From: Pictodentalium vernedei
Taxonomy: Eukaryota > Mollusca > Scaphopoda > Dentaliida > Dentaliidae
NCBI GenBank assembly: GCA_031216915.1
Contig: CM062297.1
Span: 540,538,971-540,602,970, forward strand
Reading direction: 5' to 3'
Length of the DNA: 64,000 nucleotides
Shown here: one piece after another, positions 34,191 through 44,935 of the stretch
Numbering within the stretch: position 1 is the first letter of the stretch
Layout: every line of letters starts with the position of its first letter
Translations under genes and position numbers: made by a program
Notes under the pieces: generated by a model
Database searches by the model: none
What the model was told of the DNA's origin: nothing
What the model saw: the letters and a program-made list of their open reading frames with translations, nothing else

Positions 34191-36241
34191 ATGAAAGAAT
34201 ATTGTTCAAATTGTAATGCGAGGAAGTCTTCCTCTGATTCTCATGTTCATTGTGTTTCTTGTGGTCAGTGTACTCGCACTAATTCTTGCTCAGTGTGTGT
34301 CAGTTGAAATGACAAACATTGGAGACGTGTGTCACGGTATATTGCTAGTGGTGAGGGGTCCATGCCGGTCCTCTCTCCGCAAGGTCACTCTAGTTTATCA
34401 GTCTCTTTTTCAGAGGAACAAAAACAGGGTGATGTTTCCGTGATGTCTTCAACAAGTGTGCCTCCGTCGTTGCAGGCTAACGAAGAGCTAGCAGCTAAAG
34501 TGCTCATGGAAATACAACAATGGCCTAAGAGGTCCCTAGTAGGATCGATGGCGTTGTTGTCCGCTAGCTCGCCCGGTGTAGCGACCATTCATCGAATGGC
34601 TTGGCAGCCGGGTTCGTCCGTTGCAGTCCAGGGAAGCAGTTTGGGTGGTGCGAGCACTATAAACATTGAACGTGCACACCCAGCGACGACGGATCCAAGG
34701 ATAGTATAGAGGAAGCCTGTCAGTCCGGTATCTAGCTCGTCCAGGTCTACCCGGACCGCGAGCGAGAGAGGCCCCTCTCTCTTACAGCAACATCTGGGAC
34801 CAGATGTTGTTGTACGTGACGTTAGTCAGTCGGAGCATACGTCCACTCCACCTACTCAGGACGCTCCGTTGCATAGACAGTCCGGAGAGACTAGTCTATA
34901 CGGCTTCCTCATCCTCACGGCAGCACACACGACCGCACCTTGGCTACATGACTGCTGATATCCAGCCAGCTTCGCTGACCAGGGATTCCACGTCGACCAG
35001 GTCACGCCATCCGGGAGCCAGGGATACGAGGCCTTTACAATCGGGACATTCGCATAAAAGAAGTATGCGGGATTCAACGTCCAAGGAGCTTCCAGCGGCT
35101 AAATCATGTAAGACCGCGGCTCCACAGGCCTCCGTAATGGACTTGCTATCGCAGATAGCTCATATTATCGCAGCATCCCAGTATCCGTCAGAAACCTTTT
35201 CCGATCAGGATTTGTCTGAGGAAGCTGGGTCGGTTCGTTCCGCTGAAGAGTCAGCAAGGGACGACTGAGATTATCAAGTGGTCCAGCCGGATGGTGAAAG
35301 GGATTCAGAGGAATTGGAATTTTCCCTTTCGGAGCAACATAAGGTAGCCGTAGATTTCATCTGCCAATACCTTCCTGATGTTGTTCTTCTGGACCAAAAT
35401 GCTATGTTGCCGGATAAGAGACTGATAGCGTCACTGGACACAGACTTTTTCGGCCGGATTCGGGACACCGTCTTTGAGTTTCCGACCCAGTCCTGAAATG
35501 TCTCACGGACATTTGAACTTTCATCAATTCAAGGAATAAATTTGAAACGGCATTCCGAGAGTTCCTCTACGTCTGGACGACCAGGCTGAAGACCTAGAAT
35601 TGTCTTTGCTGTCGTCTATGTCTATTCCAGCCACTACGTTGGAAACGACAATCTCGTCTAACAGGACCAGCTTAGACGCATTATCGTACGCAGATCACCT
35701 TACCAGAGCGTTATCATTACGTCTCGAAGGAAAAGAATTCCAGGATGTTCAGACTTCCTTAAGAGTTCTTTCGAGGGCCATAGCATACTCTGCGTATCAC
35801 TGCCCTTTCAGTGGCAAATCTGGAGTTAGTTAAACGTGATGGTGCCCTGGCTGCATCCACTCACGTGGATCATAAGGTGAAAAACTCTCTTCGAGTCGCT
35901 CCGGTCTCTGGAGAGCTTCTCTTCGATGGCAAGTTTTTCTTAATCTATGACCAGATTACTAAGAAAGCTCTCTGCTGTTCAAGTCTACTTCTAAAAAGTC
36001 GGATTCAGTGGAGAAGAGAAAGACAGGCACTTCTGGGGCGAGTACATCCAAGGGTAGTTCCTATAGAGGTTCTTATAAGTCCTCTAGGTCTTACTCCAGA
36101 GACTGTCAAGGTAGCGACTCAGGTAGGGGCCATAATACTGGCCGAGACAACTGGTCAGACGCCCCTAGGTCGACGGGGCGAGGTGTGAGTCGTGGAGGAC
36201 GTGGTTTCTCCTCCTGCAAGCCTCGCAGGTCCAGGCGGTGA
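34191..36241 (+). pseudogene. DIRS-C gag-like ORF (broken)
   Basis: The likely start ATG at 34191 gives MKEYCSNCNARKSSSDSH and then HCVSCGQC and NSCSVCVS, a Cys-rich N-terminus like that of DIRS-B. A TGA near 34309 and a TAG at 34707 interrupt it, and later text continues in the frame 34804-35268 (Ser/Arg-rich). From 35278 the conserved core appears (DSEELEFSLSEQHKVAVDFI). At 35494 a TGA and then a deletion of about 110 bp relative to DIRS-A break it again. The C-terminal Ser/Gly/Arg tail (SRSYSRDCQGSDSGRGHN, GRGVSRGGRG) ends at TGA 36239-36241, as in DIRS-A. Confidence 0.75.
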
Positions 36242-37141
36242 TGGTGCAAACCTCTATCGTGTTCCAGTGGCCGGAAGGTTATCGAGTTGCTTAACCAATT
36301 GGTTGTCGATTATGGATGACCCTTGGGTTCGAGGGGTGATTTCAGAAGGGCTAAAACTGTCCTTCAAAAGAAAACCTCCGTTAACTCGAAGTCCAAGATG
36401 GACTCGGCTTCTGTCAAATCCTCAGAAGAGAAGTTCGCTTCTATTAGAAGTCCAATCTCTTCTCGAGAAGAACGGATAGAGGTCGTAGAAAACCAGGAAT
36501 CTCCAGGTTTCTACAGCCATCTGTTTCTGGTTCCGAAACCAGACGGCTCGTTTCGTCCAGTCATAGATCTGAGCTGGATAAACAAGCTGATAGTGGCTCC
36601 AAAATTTTATATGGAGACCATTCGATCGGTCAGAGCGACAATTCAAGTGAACGACTATGCTGCGAGCATAGATCTCAAGGATGCGTACTTTCACGTCATG
36701 GTACATCCGGCGTTCAGAAAGTATCTTCGCTTTGCTGTCCAAGGAGTTGTTTATCAGTTCCGAGCAATGTGCTTCAGTCTGAATCTAGCGCCCTAGGCTT
36801 TCACTCGAATAATGAACTTGGTAATGACTCATTTCCGAGCTCATTCATCTGCGGTAACGTCGGCCTACCTGGACGACATTCTTCAGAGGTATGGCAACAT
36901 GTTAACGCTTCAGAACGATGTTCAGAATCTGCTTCAACTGCGCCGACGTCTCGGTTTTATAGTTAACGAGAAGAAGTCGGATCTGGTGCCATCCAAGTCA
37001 TTCACACACCTGGGAATGAGCTTCGAGACGCACAACAATCTCGTTCGACTGCTGTTAACCAGAGCGAAATTAATCAGTTGTTACGCTCGCTTTTGTCTTC
37101 ACTCCGACATAGTTACAGCGAGAGAATTCATGTGACTGATA
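36242..37141 (+). pseudogene. DIRS-C reverse transcriptase
   Basis: RT with EVVENQESPGFYSHLFLV, PKPDGSFRPVIDLSWINK, DLKDAYFHVMVHPAF (motif A Asp), CFSLNLAP, and the intact catalytic box AYLDDILQ (36866-36877), then LGFIVNEKKSDLVPSKSF. Breaks: a frame change near 36475, TAG in place of the Trp codon after SLNLAP (36795-36797), and TGA in TAREFM-stop-LIGLCG near 37134. The overlapping gag tail is in another frame. Close to DIRS-A. Confidence 0.87.
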
Positions 37142-37144
37142 GGT

Positions 37145-38230
37145 TTGTGCGGAGCTGCCGCGAATCTTATTCCGATGGGGCGGCTACGTACTTGGCCACT
37201 CCAAATCTTTCTAACTCAGAATTGGAGTGTCAAGATTCATTCGCTCGATACGAACATCGTCTTGTCGAATCAAGTCAAACAAGAGATTCAGACTTGGGCA
37301 GATATTCAGTGGTTAACTCAGGGAGTTCCACTGCAATCGCCGGATCTGAGTTTTATGATTATGACGGATGCCAGTCAGACAGGTTGGGGCGCAACTTTGA
37401 GCCCAACATATTCGAAGTGCCAGGGTCTTTGGGATCTGCAGTTCCTAAACAAGCACATAAACATTAAAGAAAAGATGTCAATTTGGCTTGCGCTACGTCA
37501 TTGGATGAACATAATTCAGAATTCACATGTGCAAATTCTGTCCGACAATTCGATGGTTGTAGCGTATATTCGGAACCAGGGGGGCACTCATTCCATTCCG
37601 TTATTCAACTTAACGGAAAGAATCCTTCTATTTGTCCTAGAGCATCAAGTTCTCCTATCGGTCTGTCATATTCCAGGTCGTCTGAACATTTTGGCAGACT
37701 CCCTTTCTCGGAGGGGTCGCATATTGCCGTCAGAATGGACTCTCAACAAACGAGTATTCAATCAGATTTGCTACCAATGTGAGCGTCCGATGGTAGACTT
37801 ATTTGCGACGCATCTCAACAATCAGTTGCAGATGTATGTGTCGCCGTGTCCAGATCCTCGAGCGTTTGCAGTAGACGCTCTCTCGATCTCTTGGGATGGA
37901 ATGATAGGATACGCATATCCTCCAGCGCCATTGATTCAGCAGATATTGCTCAAGATAAAGCAATCTCACTGCAAAATTCTGTTGGTAGCATCGCTGTCAC
38001 CCCAGAGACCATGGATAAATCTACTCGGGTGTCTGTTGTGGGACATGCCGCGGAAGGTTCCTCCATGGGAGTATCTTCTTTTGCAGGGGAAATCGCACAC
38101 ACTGCATCACAACCCGCAAGGTCTCAACCTTCATGTATTTCCGTTGTGCAGTCCTTCTTGCACGGCAAGCAATTTACAGGACGAGCAGTGGATGCAATTT
38201 CTAACTGTAGGAGGACCTCCTCTTCGCTAA
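37145..38230 (+). pseudogene. DIRS-C RNase H and DAM-methyltransferase-like domains
   Basis: The longest uninterrupted pol piece in the window (361 codons). RNase H motifs: IMTDASQTGWGATL, NIKEKMSIWLALRHW, ILSDNSMVVAYIRNQGGTHS and CHIPGRLNILADSLSRRG, so the acidic residues appear intact. The following domain reads MVDLFATHLNNQLQMYVSPC, AVDALSISWDGMIGYAYPPA and KILLVASLSPQRPW. It has the spacing of the DIRS DAM-like adenine methyltransferase domain but YPPA where NPPY/DPPF would be. It is marked as a pseudogene because the rest of pol is broken; this part alone shows no lesion. Confidence 0.8.
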
Positions 38231-39187
38231 ATTATGCTGCTAAGTGGGATGGTTTTTTATTGGTGGTGTAGGGATCATTCTATTGATATTTATGATCCCT
38301 CCATTCCAGACATTGCTAATTTTCGAGTCTACCTGTTTGACGAGATCAAACTGCAGCCTGTTACCATTAAGGGTTATAGGTCTATACTATCTGATACCTA
38401 TGCACATCATGATAGTTTACAGATTGGATCTAATGTCTCTTTATCTAAGTTAGTGAAAAACTTTTCGATAAATAGAGCTAGAACCCCTAGATTAATTCCT
38501 AAGTTGAATTTAGCTTGGGTTCTTCTTAAGCTAAAAGAAGCTCCATTTGAGCCTCTTGCCACGGTGGACTTCAAATTCTTATCTTATAAGACAGCTTTTC
38601 TCTTAGCCTTCTCTTCGGCTAGAAGAGTTAGTGAGCTTCATGCACTATCTGTTGATGATTCTCACTATCGTAGTGTTGGTAATACTATTACCTTGACTAC
38701 AAATGTTGGATTTTTGGCTAAGAATCAGGCTCCTAATAAGTATCAGGAACCTATTGTTATTAAGGTTCTTCCGCCTTCAGACAGGCATAGGCCTTTACTC
38801 TGTCCTGTTAGAGCTATATGTATTTACAAACGTAGATCTGAGTTTATCAGAAAGGGACATAAACGTTTCTTTCTGTCTCTGCTGCCTAATAGAAGGGACA
38901 TTACGGTCCATTCTATTGCTAGGTGAATTCAATTAACTATCCGTACTGCTTATGAAAAATTATCTTCAACTCAGCAGTCTTTGCTTAAGATTTCAGCGCA
39001 TGACGTAAGAGCGCTGTCTATATCTTGGGCTTATGCTAATAGTGTTGCTATTACCGATTTGATGAAGGCTGCATATTGGTCTCAGCCTTCTACATTCACG
39101 AGTTTTTATCTTAGAAATATTGAGTCCATTTCTGGCGACCTGCGTTGTTTAGGTCCGTTTTCTGTTGCTCAGAATGTCGTCCACTAA
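37990..39187 (+). pseudogene. DIRS-C tyrosine recombinase
   Basis: The N-terminal helices (KQFTGRAVDAISNCRRTSSS, LNYAAKWDGF) are in the frame 37846-38271. The main part is in the frame opened by ATG 38234 (MLLSGMVFYWWCRDHSID). Catalytic residues: Arg in SSARRVSELHALSVDDSH, HxxR in SAHDVRALSISWA, and the nucleophile Tyr in FTSFYLRNIES. One TGA replaces a Trp codon after HSIAR (38924-38926; DIRS-B has SISRW). The protein ends PFSVAQNVVH at TAA 39185-39187. All catalytic positions are visible apart from that stop. Confidence 0.88.
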
Positions 39188-39792
39188 ACAGTTGCAACTA
39201 TAGTTATGCAGGCTTTCTGTTCCGGCAGCGACTTTGTCCTGCTGCCCTCTTCGCTCTGGGGTATTTGACCCAGGGAAAGGGGAAAGGGGGGGGGGGGGGA
39301 TGGTGTTCCCTTAGGTCACCTGCTTTATAGTGAAAAGCAAGGGAATACCTCCTCTGGAGTCAGTAATTCCGAGTCGGTACCGGGATGGTTTTAAAGTGTA
39401 AACCTAATGTTTAACTCATTCATGTAATATTTTAAAAGTGTAGCTTGGTGTGAAGCATTTGTATATGTCACGTGTCATACGAGCATTAATATACAATCCT
39501 CGGACATTTTTAATGAGTATAAAGAGTCTCATTCTCTGGACTTCCTTTATTTATTGGCTTTCCTTTTGAAAAATTAGTTTAACGGGTTATACAGGATGTT
39601 AATAGAGATCATTGATGTTATTGTGCTCAATTACAGAATGGTATTGTGTCTTTCTTTTTTGATACAAACAAGAAAGATACATGTAAAACATGTTCTCCTC
39701 TTCTCCTTGAGGGCATAACTCTGTTTACATGTAATTGAGCCTATTGGATTTTCCTTTATGTCCTAGGCCCTCCAGCCTTTTTTCTATTCAGC

Positions 39793-39879
39793 TAAGTCTG
39801 GGTCATTGGTACAGTATAAAAATGTTAAAACATTTATAGTAATTTATATATTTTTTATACTTACCAATGACCCAGATGG
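39793..39879 (+). repeat. DIRS-C internal complementary region
   Basis: AGTCTGGGTCATTGGTACAG and following bases are complementary to the left outer end (33101-33131). The adjacent TTTATACTTACCAATGACCC and the bases before it are complementary to the right outer end (40120-40166). The two halves meet at TGTTAAAACA. Confidence 0.92.
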
Positions 39880-39951
39880 GGATGGCCCTCCCATGAGTTG
39901 GAAACTCATACCTCCCCACTGATTACATAACGCTTACCAGGCACTGGTTGT

Positions 39952-40166
39952 AAGAATGACAATTGGAGCCAATTTCGAGACCTCCTTGACACTGCGCATG
40001 CGCAGTGGATAAAAGGTATGGAGGACCACATAGAACATTGAAATTTCGGATTTTGATGCAAATTTTGGGGATTGGGGGGCAAAAGGCTCTAGAATTTAAT
40101 GAGTTAGCACCAGCTAAGTCTGGGTCATTGGTAAGTATAAAAAATATATAAATTACTATAAATTTT
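39952..40166 (-). repeat. DIRS-C right inverted terminal repeat
   Basis: Inverted copy of 33101-33305. The ACTGCGCATGCGCAGT palindrome is at 39991-40006, directly followed by GGATAAAAGG. Confidence 0.9.
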
Positions 40167-40823
40167 GTAACTTTTCTTTAAAAATCTTCTTCTTCAGATC
40201 CAGCAGTTGGAATGTTTTGATATTTGGTATGTAGCATCCTTAGGGGGGTGAGATTCAAGTTTGTTCAAGCCATGTCCCTAGGTCTATATTTGGGCTCACT
40301 GTGGGAGCTCGTATTGTAACTTAGTTCAAAATGAGGAGTTTTATTAAAAAATCTTCTTCTTCAGATCCAGCAGTCAGAATGTTTTGATATTTGGTATGCA
40401 GCATCCTTAGGGGGGTGGGATTCAAGTTTGTTAAAGTCCCTGGGTTCATATTTGGGCTCACAGTGGGAGCCCGAATGATAACTTAGTTCAAAACGAGGAA
40501 TTTTCTTAAAAAATCTTCTTCTTCACGTCCACCAGTCAGAATCTTTTGATATTTGGAAAACAGCATCCCACTGGAGGTGAGATTCATGTTTGTTCAAGCC
40601 AAGTCCCTGGGTTTTTATTTGGGCTTCCTGTGGGCTTTATTACTTAGTTCAATATGAGGGATATTCTTTAATCATTTTTTTAGATCCACAGGTCAGAATC
40701 TTTTGATATTTGGTATAAGATTTTCTTAGGAGGGGCAGATGCAACTTGTTGAAATCAATTCCCTGAGTTGATATTTAGGCTACCATGTCAGGTGAGCGCC
40801 CTCAGGCCCCTTGGGGCTTCTTG

Positions 40824-41210
40824 TTTTTTATGTTTTAGGCCACATAATCTACAGAATAGCTTTGAACATGGCGTAGTTGATCCCGTGAGTGCAAGAATGC
40901 TTTGCAATGCTAAAATATTGCAAAGCCTTGTTGCACTCAAGGGACAAATTTATCAATTTTATTAACTCTGCACACTGATGTCAAATTGGTCAAGTTTTCA
41001 GCAGCAAATATTTCCCATAATGCAGTTTGATATTTAACCAAATATACCTTGTTTGACAGAGCTCTGTGAGCTCTGTCAAACAAGATATAATTGATTAAAT
41101 TCATAGTTACACAAGAGAAAAACAGAGTGATTGGGGAAAATTCTGTTGTACTACCAGAGTGCTAGGGGTTAACTTGGGTAAAATATGAAGACATAAACCA
41201 TCAAATTTTT
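40824..41210. repeat. Spacer with two small foldback repeats
   Basis: 40887-40908 / 40917-40938 are 22-bp inverted arms (GAGTGCAA ... TTTGCAAT) with two mismatches. 41049-41065 / 41069-41085 are perfect 17-bp arms (CTTGTTTGACAGAGCTC) with a 3-base loop. No gene seen. Confidence 0.85.
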
Positions 41211-42820
41211 ATGTGTACCCATACTATGTATGGTACCCATAATGCCGGCATCCGGGGTGGCCCTCCGTCGTTCGTCCATCCTTTGTCTGTCCATCTGTCT
41301 GTCCATCCATCCATCCATCTGTCTGTCTGTCTGTCCATCCATCTGTCCGTCCGCACTAACAAATGACTACTTATATGGCTACGAGTTAAGTGTGGGGGGG
41401 GGGGGGGGGGGGGGGGGCTCAGATACAATTTTGTTAAAATAAAGTCCATTGGCTCATATTTGGGCTCAATACAGGAGCCCAGATATTTAACTTAGGGCAA
41501 TATGGGGAATATTCTTTAAAAATCTTCTTCAGAACCACCAGTCAGAATCTTTTAATGTTTGGTATGCATCTTTGATATGAGGGTCAGATTCAAGATTGTT
41601 CAAACCAAGTCCCTAGGTTAATATTTGGGCTTCCTATGGAAGCCCAAATTTTAACTTAGTTCAATATGGAGTATAATTTATTAAAATCTTCTTCTTCAGA
41701 TCCACCAATCAGAATGTTTTCATATTTGGTATACAACATTTCTAGGGGGGGTCAGATTCAAGTTTGTTCAAATTGAGACCCTAAGTATATATTGGCTCGC
41801 TATGGTAGCCCAAATTTTAACTTAGTGAAATATGAGGAAATTTCTTTAAAAATCTTCTTCTTCAGATCCACCAATTGCAATGCTTTCATGTTCGGTATAC
41901 AACATCTCTAAGGGGGTGGGGGGGGGGGGGGGCAGATTCAAGTTTGTTCAATTCGATTGCCTGGGTTAATATTTGGACTCCATATGGGAACCTGAAATTT
42001 AACTACAACATGAAGGAATTTCTTCAAAAATGTTCTTCATATTCATCTGTCAGAATCCTTTTATATTTGGTTTATAACATTTCTAGTGATTTACACCATC
42101 TCTAGGGGAGTCAGATTCAAGTTTGTTTAAATTGGTTCCCTGGGTTAATATTTGGGCTCCCTATGGTAGCCCGAATTTTAACTTAGTGCAATATGCAATA
42201 TGAGGAAATTTCTATAAAAATCTTCTTTAGATCCACTAGTCAGAATGCTTTTATATTTGGTATACAACATCTCTGGGGGAGGGGTGGGGGGGTTCAGATT
42301 CAAGTTTGTTCAAATTGGGTCCATAGGTTAATATTTGGGCTCGCTATGGTAGCCCAAATTTTAACTTAGTGCAATATGAAGAAATTTCTTAAAAAATTTT
42401 CTTCTTCAGATCCAACAGTCAGAATGCTTTCATATTTGGTATACAACATCGCTAGGGAGGTGAGATTCAATTTTGTTCAAATCGAGAGCCTGGGTTAATA
42501 TTTGGGCTCCCTGTGGGAACTGGAATTGGCCATGTAGCTGAAGAATTGGAACTTTTGTATTCAGTACCCTCTAGAGGTGTGTGACTAAGATTAATCCACA
42601 TAGGTTGTATCAAGGGGCTTCAGAGGACATCTCCACATTTTACATTATGATCAACTGAAGAAAAGGCATGATGCTCAGAATATTTTTGTCACTCCTTAGG
42701 GGCTCAAGGATTGACAATGTATCCTATGGAGATGGATTGCTTAATGTAGACTCATTCTTGGACTCTGTTTATATCGTGTTCTGTTCAAGGTGAGCGCTTC
42801 AGGCCCTGTGGGGCCTCTTC
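41211..42820 (+). mobile_element. Chimeric element: F4 5' end, F2 interior and 3' end
   Basis: The 5' palindrome ATGTGTACCCATAC ... GGTACCCATAATG (41211) and the CCGTCGTTCGTCCATCC tract are F4. A TIR-element edge (ACAAATGACTACTTATATGG at about 41359) follows, then a G-run of about 20. Beyond it the sequence continues inside an F2 unit (CAAGTTTGTTCAAATTG, CAGAATGCTTTCATATTTGG, six to seven units) and ends as F2: AGGTGAGCG, hairpin AGGCCCTGTGGGGCCT, CTTC at 42820. Confidence 0.65.
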
Positions 42821-43003
42821 TTTAAGTTTGCATTGGTTATAAAAAGAGCATGCAACAGCCAAAAGGACCATGCTGGAGGGCCTGAGAAACAGATTTTTAA
42901 CTTTTAAGCCTAAACTTGATTTTGTACTTGTGTTGTGGTCATGATATCGCATGAAACACTAATAAATAAATTCTCTTAAGTAAGTGATTGGTAGAGACCT
43001 TTT
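42821..43003. other. Short spacer
   Basis: No feature apart from an ACACTAATAAATAAAT tail-like sequence near 42957, which may be a SINE 3' remnant. Confidence 0.35.
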
Positions 43004-44161
43004 ATAGTCCCCTACGGGAACCGTAAGGGGACTATAGGATTGCACTCCGTCCGTCTGTCCATCCGTCCATCCATCCGTCCATCCATCCATCCGTCTAACT
43101 GTCCATCTGTCTGTCTGTCCGTCTGTCTGTTTTTTATATTACCACCTCTCCCTCCAACATGCTTTAAGCTACACCTTTCATATTTGGTACATGGATAAAT
43201 AGTTCTGAGGGGATGATGCACGCTCAAAATGTTTTTTTCAAAGTCCAATATGGCGGAATGGCAGCCATTTTTGTTGTGTTTTTTAAGCTTTTTTTCTCTA
43301 TTTTCATGTTAACACTCCTCCCACCAACATGGTTCAAGCTACACTTTGCATATTTGGCACATGGATAGAGGGTTGGGAGGGGATGATGCACGTTCAATAT
43401 TTTTTCTTCAAAATCCAAGATGGCGGCATGGCGACCATTTTTGTTGTGTTTTTTTAAGCTTTTTTCTCTATTTTATGTTACCACCCCTCACTCCAACATG
43501 GTTCAAGCTACACTTTTTATATCTGGCACATGGATAGAGGGTTGTAATGGGATGTTGCACGTTCAATATTTTTTTTCAAAATTCAAGATGGCGCCATGGC
43601 AACCATTTCTGTTGTGTTTTTTAAGCTTTTTTCTCTATTTTATGTTACCACTGCTCCCTCCAACATGGTTCAAGCTACACTTTTCATATATGGTACATGG
43701 ATAAAGGGGTTGTGAGGGGATTATGCACACTCAATATTTTTTTTTCAAAATCTAACATCTGTCTGTCCCTCTGTCTGTCTGTTTTTATGTTACCACCTCT
43801 CCCTCCAACATGCTTCATGCTACACCTTTCATATTTGGTACATGGATAAATGGTTCTGAGGGGATGATGCACAGTCAATATTTATTTTTCAAAATCCAAG
43901 ATGGCAGAATGGCGGCCATTTTTGTTGTGTTTTTTAAGCTTTTTTCTCTATTTCATGTTACCACCCTTCCCTCCAACATGGTTCAAGCTACGCCTTTCAT
44001 GTATGGTACATGGATAAAGGGTTGTGAGGGGATTATGCACGCTCAATATTTTTTTTCAAAATCCAGGATGCTTATATACTCTAGTGTCTTCTGTGACAAA
44101 AACACCTTATGTCACAAAAGCGCCGTAGGGGACTAATACCACCTCGGTGGTCAAACACTTG
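43004..44161 (+). mobile_element. F3: compact complete satellite-bearing element
   Basis: The 5' palindrome 43004-43035 has arms ATAGTCCCCTACGG and CCGTAAGGGGACTAT, then CTCCGTCCGTCTGTCCATCC repeats. About six units of 165-170 bp follow, with CCCTCCAACATGGTTCAAGC, ATTTGGTACATGGATA and CAAAATCCAAGATGGC. The 3' arm GTAGGGGACTA (44125-44135) is exactly complementary to the 5' TAGTCCCCTAC. The hairpin ACCACCTCGGTGGT (44138-44151) and CAAACACTTG follow before TTTTT. Confidence 0.75.
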
Positions 44162-44231
44162 TTTTTCAAGATTTTATGCAAGTGAGATTTGATTTTTCAT
44201 TTAAATAAATCATGTCACATTTCTATTCTAG

Positions 44232-44318
44232 GGTGGAGGAAAAGGAGCTGGTGGTCACACCATTGCAGCTGGCGGCTTCACAATTCTCTCAGAAAAAAAA
44301 CTGTTTCTTGGTCAAAAG
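44232..44318 (+). CDS. Candidate host exon (glycine-rich)
   Basis: A good acceptor (CACATTTCTATTCTAG) and a strong donor (AAG/GTAAGG) bracket 87 nt, 29 codons in phase 0. The preferred frame begins GGGKGAGGHTIAAGG and ends KLFLGQK. All three frames are open, so the frame is chosen on composition and is not proven. A glycine-rich stretch followed by a LxLGQ-like phrase is reminiscent of the glycine-rich region of ALK/LTK-type receptors, but that match is from memory of the family pattern and is weak. The exon lies 70 bp after F3 in DNA not explained by repeats. Neighbouring exons were not found, consistent with introns swollen by repeats. Confidence 0.4.
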
Positions 44319-44557
44319 GTAAGGTTGGATATAACTAGAAATTCAAGCCAAATAGCAAAGAATCTTGAAATATTTTTATGAATTTTATATTGTTGAAATT
44401 AACTCCTTACATGCTGCTGATGGATATTCCTGCCCAAGACAGAAAATCCTATGCCATTAAAATAAATCTAATTTGAGAAAGTGTAACCAAATTTTCCCCT
44501 GTAAATTGTATAGACTTTTAACCAATGATTTCTTGTGTCAAATTTTCATGAATTTTT
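44319..44557. other. Unassigned, possible intron
   Basis: AT-rich sequence after the candidate donor; no repeat recognised. Confidence 0.4.
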
Positions 44558-44935
44558 ATGTGTACCCATACCATGTATGGTACACATATTACATGTACCC
44601 ATACCATGTATGGTACACATAATGTCGGCATCCTGGGTTGCCCTCCGTCGTTTGTCCATCCTTTGTCTGTCCATCCATCTGTCTGTCCGGCCGGCATCCG
44701 TATCCATTTCTTTGGCATTCGATAACTTGAAAAATATTACTTGAATTGTCATGTTACTTCATATTTGTGTTCAGGTTACTGATGTGCCGAGCTGTATAGT
44801 TTTTGGTGTAAATCTGATAATTTGATCCTGTGATATTAACCCTTTATCCTTCAAATTGAGAACTACTCCAATCCTTTTCTTCGGCATTCTATAATTCAAA
44901 AAATATTAATTCGATTATCAGGTTACGAAATCCAG
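44558..44935 (+). mobile_element. F4 5' fragment with doubled palindrome
   Basis: Two F4 palindromes in a row (44558 and 44591; GTACCCATACCATGTATGGT), then CCGTCGTTTGTCCATCC and one and a half F4 core units (CATTCGATAACTTGAAAAAT, GTTCAGGTTACTGATGTGCC). No 3' end is present. Confidence 0.75.

Larger units (their letters stand above)
33101..40166 (+). mobile_element. DIRS-C retrotransposon, structurally complete (about 7.1 kb)
   Basis: The full DIRS anatomy is visible: left terminal repeat 33101-33305, gag-like region, RT, RNase H, methyltransferase-like domain, tyrosine recombinase, internal complementary region 39793-39879 and inverted right terminal repeat 39952-40166. The complementary region is the reverse complement of the left outer end joined to that of the right outer end, as expected for DIRS circular replication. 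There is no target duplication, but roughly 15 bases of the host F2 unit seem to be missing at the site. Coding parts contain several stops and frameshifts. Confidence 0.9.
32070..40823 (+). mobile_element. F2a: satellite-bearing element split by DIRS-C
   Basis: 5' end AGCTCACCTTA ... TAAGGAGAG at 32070 after TTTTT, then CACCGTCCGTCGTCC. Interior units include CAGTAGCAGAGACTTGATAT and CAGAATCTTTTGATATTTGG (about 170 bp). DIRS-C occupies 33101-40166, after which the units resume at TTTTCTTTAAAAATCTTCTT. 3' end: AGGTGAGCG, then the AGGCCCCTTGGGGCTT hairpin, then CTTG at 40823. Confidence 0.72.

Noticed and set aside
33101..40166. LTR retrotransposon or retrovirus-like provirus
   Set aside because: Terminal repeats are inverted, there is an internal complementary region, and the integrase is a tyrosine recombinase; no protease or DDE integrase is present.
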